Assembly (NCBI GenBank): GCA_947567625.1
Contig: CANONN010000034.1
Span: 1 to 37,040 of the forward strand
Reading direction: 5' to 3'
Length of the DNA: 37,040 bases
Origin: an uncultured Roseburia sp.
GTDB taxonomy: Bacteria > Bacillota > Clostridia > Lachnospirales > Lachnospiraceae
Made by a program: the position numbers and the translations under genes. Below are positions 32,077 through 37,040 of this stretch, piece by piece (the first letter of the stretch is position 1; every line of letters starts with the position of its first letter). Below the pieces are notes generated by a model. That model was given only the letters and a program-made list of their open reading frames with translations, did not search any database and had not been told where the DNA came from.

Positions 32077-33477
32077 TCAATGTTCCCCGAAATCCAGCCA
32101 GACCTTGGCCAGATACATCTCCTCCGTCTCGATTACCTTCTCCATCGCCTCCCTGCCCGGCGCGCCGACCGTCAGACGTTTGTCCACGCAGGTCTCCATA
32201 GAGATCGCATCATAGATGTCCTCCTCAAACGCGGGGCAGATTTCCTTTAATTCGGCAAGGCTCATATCGTCGATCGCCATATGTTTGTCGATACAGTAGA
32301 GCACGATACGCCCGACTATACTGTGGGCATCGCGGAACGGCACACCGTGTTTGACCAAATAATCCGCCGCGTCCGTGGCGTTGGTAAACCCGCCGTTGGC
32401 AGACGCGCGCATCTTATCTTTGCGAAAGCGCATAGTGGATAGCATGCCGCGAAACAGTGCGATACACCCCTTGACCGTATCCATCGCGTCGAACGACAGC
32501 TCTTTGTCCTCCTGCATATCTTTGTTGTAGGCAAGCGGGATGCCTTTCATTGTGGTGAGCAGCGCAAACAGCGCGCCGTATACACGCCCGGTCTTCCCCC
32601 TGACTAGCTCGGCGATATCCGGGTTCTTTTTCTGCGGCATGATGCTGCTGCCCGTGCTGTAGGCGTCGTCGATCTCCACAAACTGATATTCATTGCTGTT
32701 CCAGATAATGATCTCCTCCGAGAAACGTGACAGATGCATCATAATCGTGGCACAGGCGGACAAAAACTCGATCAGATAATCGCGGTCGGACACGCCGTCC
32801 ATGCTGTTTAGCGTCGGCCCGTAAAAATCCAGAAGCTCGGCCGTATAAGCCCGGTCGAGCGGATACGTCGTTCCCGCCAGGGCGCCGGAGCCCAGCGGGC
32901 AGAAATTCATGCGCTGATAGATATCATAAAGACGCAGTCTGTCGCGCTTAAACATCTCAAAATAGGCTCCCATGTGATGGGCCAGCGTGATCGGCTGCGC
33001 TTTCTGCAAGTGCGTAAAGCCCGGCATGATCGTATCTAAGTTTTCTTTCATAATCGTTAAAATGGTCTCTAACAGCTCCCTAAGCAGCCTGTCGGTCTCC
33101 ACCACCTGCTTCCTGGTGTAGAGGCGCATATCAAGCGCCACCTGGTCGTTTCTGCTGCGCCCGGTGTGCAGCTTCTTGCCGACATCCCCCAGGCGGTCAA
33201 TCAGCGTCGCCTCCACAAAGCTGTGAATATCCTCGTACGCGTCGGAAATCACAAGCGTCCCGCTCTCGACCTCCGCAAGGATATCCTTTAAGCATAACAG
33301 GAGCGCATCTTTCTCCTGTTCCGTCAAAATCCCCTGTTTTGCAAGCATCGTCACATGGGCCATGCTGCCCTCGATATCTTCCCTGTAAAACTTCTGGTCA
33401 AACGAGATTGACGCGTTAAAATTGTAAACCAGCTTGTCCGTCTCTTTGGTGAAACGTCCCCCCCATAATTGTGCCAT
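32077..33477 (-). CDS. argH: Argininosuccinate lyase
   Basis: 466 aa. Cleaves argininosuccinate to arginine and fumarate, last step of arginine synthesis. Family features: LWGGRFTKETD at the N-terminus, HTGRSRNDQVALDMRLY at about residues 110-126, THLQKAQPITLAHH with the catalytic His region, and the fumarase/aspartase signature GSSIMPQKKNPDIAELVRGKTGR at about 280-302. The frame opens at 33552, but ATG 33477 (MAQLWGGRF) has AGAGGA 6 nt upstream and is the family start. No argG or other arg gene is in the window; it is the last gene of a mixed operon after queH. Confidence 0.96.
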   Translation of the reverse strand: MAQLWGGRFTKETDKLVYNFNASISFDQKFYREDIEGSMAHVTMLAKQGILTEQEKDALLLCLKDILAEVESGTLVISDAYEDIHSFVEATLIDRLGDVGKKLHTGRSRNDQVALDMRLYTRKQVVETDRLLRELLETILTIMKENLDTIMPGFTHLQKAQPITLAHHMGAYFEMFKRDRLRLYDIYQRMNFCPLGSGALAGTTYPLDRAYTAELLDFYGPTLNSMDGVSDRDYLIEFLSACATIMMHLSRFSEEIIIWNSNEYQFVEIDDAYSTGSSIMPQKKNPDIAELVRGKTGRVYGALFALLTTMKGIPLAYNKDMQEDKELSFDAMDTVKGCIALFRGMLSTMRFRKDKMRASANGGFTNATDAADYLVKHGVPFRDAHSIVGRIVLYCIDKHMAIDDMSLAELKEICPAFEEDIYDAISMETCVDKRLTVGAPGREAMEKVIETEEMYLAKVWLDFGEH

Positions 33478-33572
33478 ACGGTATCCTCTCTTTCTGTCTG
33501 TAATTTTCGATAAACGTTTCCCGTGTGCTTCGCATTTGCAGCTTTCCCTCATTCTGTATTTATGTGAAAGCG

Positions 33573-34187
33573 TCAGCGCATACTAAAGATGCACCCGCAG
33601 TAATCCTGCCGGTACATGCCATATTCGGCCGACAGCTCCACGGAGCGCTTGTAGCCGTTTTTCTTTTTAAAGTCGGAATTCAGATAAGCGACGCCGTATT
33701 CGGCCGCAAGCCGCGCTCCGATCTCGTTTAATTTTTCCGCATTTTTGAGCGGACTGATCGACAATGTGGTCGTAAAATAGTCTTTGTGCAGCTTTCTTGC
33801 CATCTCTGCCGACTCCCGCAGCCGCAGCTCATAACACAGAAAGCAGCGCGCGCCGCCCTCCGGCACATGCTCCAGCCCCCTGGCCATCCGATAAAACCGG
33901 TCGGTATCATAAGCGCCCTCGAGAAACGTGATCGGATATTTGGCCGGCAATTGACCGATAAACCATTGCTGCTCGCGGACTCTCTTTTGATACTCTGTAT
34001 CGGGGTAGATATTGGGATTATAATAAAATACCGTGATCTCAAAGTAATCGGACAAATATTCCAGACAATAAGAGCTGCACGGGGCGCAGCAACTGTGCAG
34101 TAAAAGCGTCGGCGCCATCCCCCGCTCCTCGTTTTGGCGAATGGTCTCCTCAAGCACCTTCTGATAATTGATTTTATTCATAGACAA
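33573..34187 (-). CDS. queH: Epoxyqueuosine reductase QueH
   Basis: 204 aa. QueH reduces epoxyqueuosine to queuosine in tRNA, replacing the cobalamin enzyme QueG. Expected metal and cluster cysteines are present: LLHSCCAPCSSYCLEYL (about residues 29-45), ARCFLCYELRLRESAEMA, YFTTTLSISPLKN, and the C-terminal YCGCIFSMR. Start: TTG 34187 has GAGG with 7-nt spacing; ATG 34181, two codons on, is the alternative. Its start is one base from the stop of the upstream glycosyltransferase gene, indicating translational coupling. queA, tgt and precursor genes are not in the window. Confidence 0.94.
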   Translation of the reverse strand: MSMNKINYQKVLEETIRQNEERGMAPTLLLHSCCAPCSSYCLEYLSDYFEITVFYYNPNIYPDTEYQKRVREQQWFIGQLPAKYPITFLEGAYDTDRFYRMARGLEHVPEGGARCFLCYELRLRESAEMARKLHKDYFTTTLSISPLKNAEKLNEIGARLAAEYGVAYLNSDFKKKNGYKRSVELSAEYGMYRQDYCGCIFSMR

Positions 34188-34188
34188 C

Positions 34189-35409
34189 TTATTTCCTCAT
34201 ACAAACATCCCTGGAACGGTTTGCCATACTCTCTCTTTCACGCTCTGCCATCTCTGCCAGGCTTAAAATGGTCAGCGCCCGGTGTCTCCAGGTATGGCCC
34301 TGCAAAAATATCCGATACGCCCGCTCTTCGATCTCGCGGCGCATTAGCGTATCCCCCAGCAGCGCTTCCGCTCTCTCGCACATGGAGGTCATATCTGTCA
34401 GATCGTAAAAGCACAGCTCTCGTTGATCGCCAAACGCCCCGCGCAGATAATCGTTCTCCTCCGTCATCACAACGGTGCGGTTTGCCATGCCTGCCACAAC
34501 CCTGTCATGCATCCCCTGCGGGAAAAACGGCGTCACATTTAAGAGAAGCGGCGCCCGCGCAATGCGCTGAAAGGACAGGGCAAACGTCACTGCTTTCTCC
34601 GAAGTAAAAAAACGCTCTTCTTTGGCATGATACTTATACCATCCCTCCCCCACCGCTTTGACCGGTATCTGGCGCGCCAGCAGGGCATCCACCACCTTTT
34701 TGCGAAAATAGTCGCGCACATAGGCATCCACCGCATACATGCCGTTCATTTGCAGCGCAAACTGCTCCGGCGGCACCTGTTCCCCCCGCCTCTCTAAGAT
34801 CTTGCGATACGCCTCCTCCATGGGAAGCTTAGGCTCTGCGATGCGGCACTCGATCAGCTCCCGCATCACACCGGCTGCATCGGCCGGCGATCGGTCCACG
34901 ATATCCATGATATTGTCGGGTTCTTCATAAGTGCCCATAAAGAGCACATACCGTCCCTCCTTTTGGGCCGGCACAAATGCCTCGCAAGCCCCGAGCGGAA
35001 GCGTGTGGACTGATTGGACGGTCGGATAATAAGAGGCCACATAGCGCCTGTGGCTCTCATCGACCACCAGCACATGAAGATTCCCCGCGCGGCAGGTTAA
35101 GCCCGTATAATGAAACAGCGGATGGTCTAAGATGTAATCAAAAAACGGTCCCTGCAAATGATCGAGGTAGTAACTGCCGTCCTCCATCACCATCCGCGGC
35201 AGCATCGAGTTAAAATCGACAATCACGCGATATCTTTGCGCCAAGAGCGGTTCTAACTGCGCGTCGATATCCCGGTCTTTGGAAAATTCACAAAGTCTGG
35301 CCTCATATCCCAGCTCTTCATACGCCGCGGCCAGTCGGCTGGCAAAAAAATTGCCGGAAGAATAGCAGATATCCCTGGAACAAATGATCAATACGCGGTC
35401 ACGTTTCAT
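34189..35409 (-). CDS. CgeB-like glycosyltransferase-family protein
   Basis: 406 aa. N-terminal Rossmann-like half (VLIICSRDICYSSGNFFASRLAAAY ... RYRVIVDFNSMLPRM) and a C-terminal glycosyltransferase half with PVKAVGEGWYKY, APLLLNVTPFFPQGMHDRVVAGMANRTVVMTEENDYL and CFYDLTDM. The PxFxxGxHDRVxxAMAxG-type motif is that of CgeB/GT-B proteins that modify spore or cell-surface glycans; substrate unknown. The frame opens at 35439, but ATG 35409 (MKRDRVLII) has GGAG 9 nt upstream. Second gene of the operon led by the small membrane protein, overlapping regulation with queH and argH. Confidence 0.8.
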   Translation of the reverse strand: MKRDRVLIICSRDICYSSGNFFASRLAAAYEELGYEARLCEFSKDRDIDAQLEPLLAQRYRVIVDFNSMLPRMVMEDGSYYLDHLQGPFFDYILDHPLFHYTGLTCRAGNLHVLVVDESHRRYVASYYPTVQSVHTLPLGACEAFVPAQKEGRYVLFMGTYEEPDNIMDIVDRSPADAAGVMRELIECRIAEPKLPMEEAYRKILERRGEQVPPEQFALQMNGMYAVDAYVRDYFRKKVVDALLARQIPVKAVGEGWYKYHAKEERFFTSEKAVTFALSFQRIARAPLLLNVTPFFPQGMHDRVVAGMANRTVVMTEENDYLRGAFGDQRELCFYDLTDMTSMCERAEALLGDTLMRREIEERAYRIFLQGHTWRHRALTILSLAEMAERERESMANRSRDVCMRK

Positions 35410-35478
35410 CTCAAACAACTCCGATCTCTCGCACCTCAAATTTAAAACAATCTTAGAAAGCGGCTTTTGTCTCCTGGG

Positions 35479-35892
35479 TTAGTACATTTTACGCATAAAG
35501 CGGAACTCCACTACGGAAAGCAGATAGATCACCGTACACAGAAGCATAAAGACTGCTTTTTTCACGATAAAACCCGTAACGATCTCCACCGCCAAGACCA
35601 GCCCGTGAAGCCAGACCGGAACATCGCGAAGGCACAGCGCGATCGCCACATTCAGCGCGATCACGACGCACGCAGCCAAAACCGGCACATGAAATACCGC
35701 GATACTTAAGACAACGATTAAGATTGCCGCCACAATCGCGGCAAACAACACGAACGTGCAAATCGTCTCATGGTCTGACAAAATATCTTTTATTGTCTTT
35801 TCCTTTTTTCTCCTCTCCCGCAGTGAAATCCTGCCGCTCTCCTTTTTTTCAAAATCCTGAATCTCCTTCATCTCCGGTTCACTCATAGTCAT
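35479..35892 (-). CDS. Small four-helix membrane protein, unknown function
   Basis: 137 aa. The first ~45 residues are charged (EIQDFEKKESGRISLRERRKKEK); then come about four hydrophobic segments arranged as two close pairs (TFVLFAAIVAAILIVVLSIAV, VPVLAACVVIALNVAIALCL, WLHGLVLAVEIVTGFIV, VFMLLCTVIYLLSVVEF). No domain recognised. ATGs at 35898, 35892 and 35886 compete; 35892 has AAAGG 7 nt upstream. It heads the operon with a strong promoter (35967-35995) and precedes the glycosyltransferase gene by 69 bp. Confidence 0.7.
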   Translation of the reverse strand: MTMSEPEMKEIQDFEKKESGRISLRERRKKEKTIKDILSDHETICTFVLFAAIVAAILIVVLSIAVFHVPVLAACVVIALNVAIALCLRDVPVWLHGLVLAVEIVTGFIVKKAVFMLLCTVIYLLSVVEFRFMRKMY

Positions 35893-35966
35893 AACCATAC
35901 CTTTCTGAAACTAATTTACAGTGTCATCCTGCACTTTATAAAACATACTTCGTGAGCCTTTTTATC

Positions 35967-35995
35967 ATTATACCAAGTAATCCCCTGCGAGACAA
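35967..35995 (-). promoter_or_regulatory. Predicted promoter of the membrane protein-glycosyltransferase-queH-argH operon
   Basis: Minus-strand TTGTCT (35990-35995), 17-bp spacer, perfect TATAAT (35967-35972) with TGG giving an extended -10. Located 75 bp before the first gene, right after the deoC stop at 36022. Confidence 0.75.
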
Positions 35996-36021
35996 GTCTG
36001 TCAAAACCTGTTGCACAACAA

Positions 36022-36666
36022 CTATGACTGCTTTACTATGGCAAGTGTCGCGCTCGTGCCAAGGCGCGTCGCGCCCGCTTTTACCATCTCTTCCGCTTCC
36101 CTGGCGGTATGGATGCCCCCGGAAGCTTTTACACCCATGGTATCTCCCACAACAGACCTCATCAGCGCTACGTCCCTGGCATCCGCGCCGCCGTGCGAAA
36201 ATCCCGTCGAGGTCTTCACAAAATCCGCGCCGGCCCGCTTCGCCAGCCTGCAGGCCCTGATCTTCTCCTCTTCACTCAACAGACAGGTCTCGATGATGAC
36301 CTTCAACACCCGCTCACCGCAGAGCGCCTTAAGCGCCCCAATCTCCTCTGAGACGAGCGCATCTTCTCCGTCTTTGAGCGCCCCTACATTGATCACCATG
36401 TCAATCTCGTCTGCGCCGTCGGAGAGCGCCGCTTCTGTCTCTGCAAGCTTTACGCTGGATGGCGTCATACCGAGCGGAAATCCCACCACGGTACAAACTT
36501 TCACATCCGAACCTTTTAGCAGCTCTGCGGCGTATGAGGTGTAAAATCCGTTGACACACACGCAAGCAAACTGATATTGCATGGCTTCCTCACACAGCCT
36601 TTTGATCTGTTCCCTGGTTGCGTCCGGTTTTAACAGCGTGTGATCGAACATCTTTGTCTCTAACAT
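36022..36666 (-). CDS. deoC: Deoxyribose-phosphate aldolase
   Basis: 214 aa class I aldolase. Splits 2-deoxyribose 5-phosphate into acetaldehyde and glyceraldehyde 3-phosphate during deoxynucleoside use. Signatures: FDHTLLKPDATREQIKRLCEEA at the N-terminus, VCTVVGFPLG, EIDMVINVGALK with the proton-relay Asp, the Schiff-base Lys in ADFVKTSTGFSHGGA, and the second Lys in GVKASGGIHT. The frame opens at 36765, but ATG 36666 (MLETKMFDHTLLKP) has GGAG 6 nt upstream, inside a structured repeat. No other deo genes are nearby. Confidence 0.95.
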   Translation of the reverse strand: MLETKMFDHTLLKPDATREQIKRLCEEAMQYQFACVCVNGFYTSYAAELLKGSDVKVCTVVGFPLGMTPSSVKLAETEAALSDGADEIDMVINVGALKDGEDALVSEEIGALKALCGERVLKVIIETCLLSEEEKIRACRLAKRAGADFVKTSTGFSHGGADARDVALMRSVVGDTMGVKASGGIHTAREAEEMVKAGATRLGTSATLAIVKQS

Positions 36667-36672
36667 AATTCT

Positions 36673-36800
36673 CTCCATTTCTGCATTGCGAACTATGTTC
36701 GCATTAGCTTTATTGCGCATATCGAGTTTGTGTAAGCCATAAATGGCTTTGCAGCGCGCAGACACAAATCTCGCGATTGAAAATTTTAATTTTCAATCTT
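36673..36800 (-). repeat. Structured repeat upstream of deoC carrying its ribosome binding site
   Basis: Minus strand: perfect GATTGAAAAT-TAAA-ATTTTCAATC hairpin (36775-36798), TTTGTGTCTG, AAGCCATTTATGGCTT, GCGCAATAAAGC, TGCGAAC-ATA-GTTCGCA, then ATGCAGAAATGGAGAGAA just before the deoC ATG. It shares its modules with the trpG/trpC repeat (11074-11180) and its last part with the trpF/trpB repeat (9547-9578). Confidence 0.7.
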
Positions 36801-36925
36801 TGCCCTCCTGGCATGGATTTGGACTACTTGCATTGCTGGATGCCAATTGCGCAGCAGGTGCGCAGTTGCAGGCTGAGCGGTTACGAATTCTTCCATGCAA
36901 CAGAAACGCAGTTTCCGATAATGTG
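36801..36925. other. Non-coding stretch between deoC repeat and tRNA terminator
   Basis: No gene, promoter or RNA was recognised. A CTGAGCGGTTAC string near 36866-36877 resembles the left end of the MITE (reverse complement CTGAGCTGAACGGTTAC) with five bases missing; too short to call. Confidence 0.3.
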
Positions 36926-36971
36926 AAAAACAGCAACAATCTGTGCAATGTCACACAAACCGTTGCTGTTT
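36926..36971 (-). terminator. Terminator downstream of tRNA-Thr
   Basis: Minus-strand AACAGCAAC ... GTTGCTGTT with an inner TGTGTGACATTGCACA hairpin, followed by TTTTTC. It begins about 15 bp after the tRNA 3' end. Confidence 0.75.
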
Positions 36972-36986
36972 TCTCCCTCTTTTACA

Positions 36987-37040
<54 letters not shown>

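Noticed and set aside
36866-36877. Possible fourth MITE fragment (CTGAGCGGTTAC)
   Set aside because: Only 12 bases, with a five-base gap relative to the element; could be chance.

Overview
The window looks like chromosomal DNA of a spore-forming anaerobic member of the Clostridia, most likely Lachnospiraceae. This rests on a full-length SpoIVA with a sigma-E-type promoter, T-box control of trp, a ferredoxin-linked indolepyruvate oxidoreductase, the GGGtGRT/NifU-like pair, AGGAGG-type ribosome binding sites with some TTG starts, and roughly even base composition. No phage, CRISPR array, rRNA or complete insertion sequence was seen. 28 protein genes are called. All lie on the minus strand except one ClC transporter. 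A tRNA-Thr(CGU) is cut by the right edge.

Layout, left to right. 1-233: one partial and one complete copy of a 146-bp MITE. 229-3395: spoIVA and malQ. 3541-4824: ClC transporter, ending at a bidirectional terminator shared with 4857-5888 (DUF1284-bioY). 5889-6263: bioY leader with tandem structured repeats, then a BirA-type operator/promoter just past trpD. 6264-13235: the tryptophan operon trpE-G-C-F-B-A-(MITE)-D, preceded by a long tRNA-Trp T-box leader (13240-13840). 13869-15350: a six-helix chemoreceptor-like protein. 15514-19873: an aromatic 2-oxoacid fermentation operon (paaK-ACT-iorA-iorB) with a 103-bp tandem repeat inside. 20006-21397: MATE exporter. 21662-23388: NifU-like protein plus GGGtGRT protein. 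23525-23696: third MITE. 23693-24361: left-handed beta-helix transferase. 24506-29168: topoisomerase III and a DUF234-type ATPase with a degenerate P-loop. 29295-30605: orphan GHKL kinase. 30776-31867: asd. 32077-35892: argH, queH, a CgeB-like glycosyltransferase and a small membrane protein. 36022-36666: deoC. 36987-end: tRNA-Thr.

Most of the protein content is housekeeping. The unusual content is in the repeats. Three families of small structured elements sit exactly at gene ends and starts. (1) The 146-bp MITE has GTAAC-ended inverted repeats and 8-bp target duplications, features that match the IS66 family; all three loci abut or supply the stop codon of a minus-strand gene, in one orientation. 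(2) ATCGAGTA-headed tandem hairpin units fill the bioY 5' leader between a BirA-controlled promoter and the gene. (3) Hairpin units ending in GCAGAAATG(A/G)(A/G)G sit directly before trpC, trpB and deoC and carry their Shine-Dalgarno sequence. These elements probably affect transcript ends, mRNA stability and translation of the trp, bio and deo genes.
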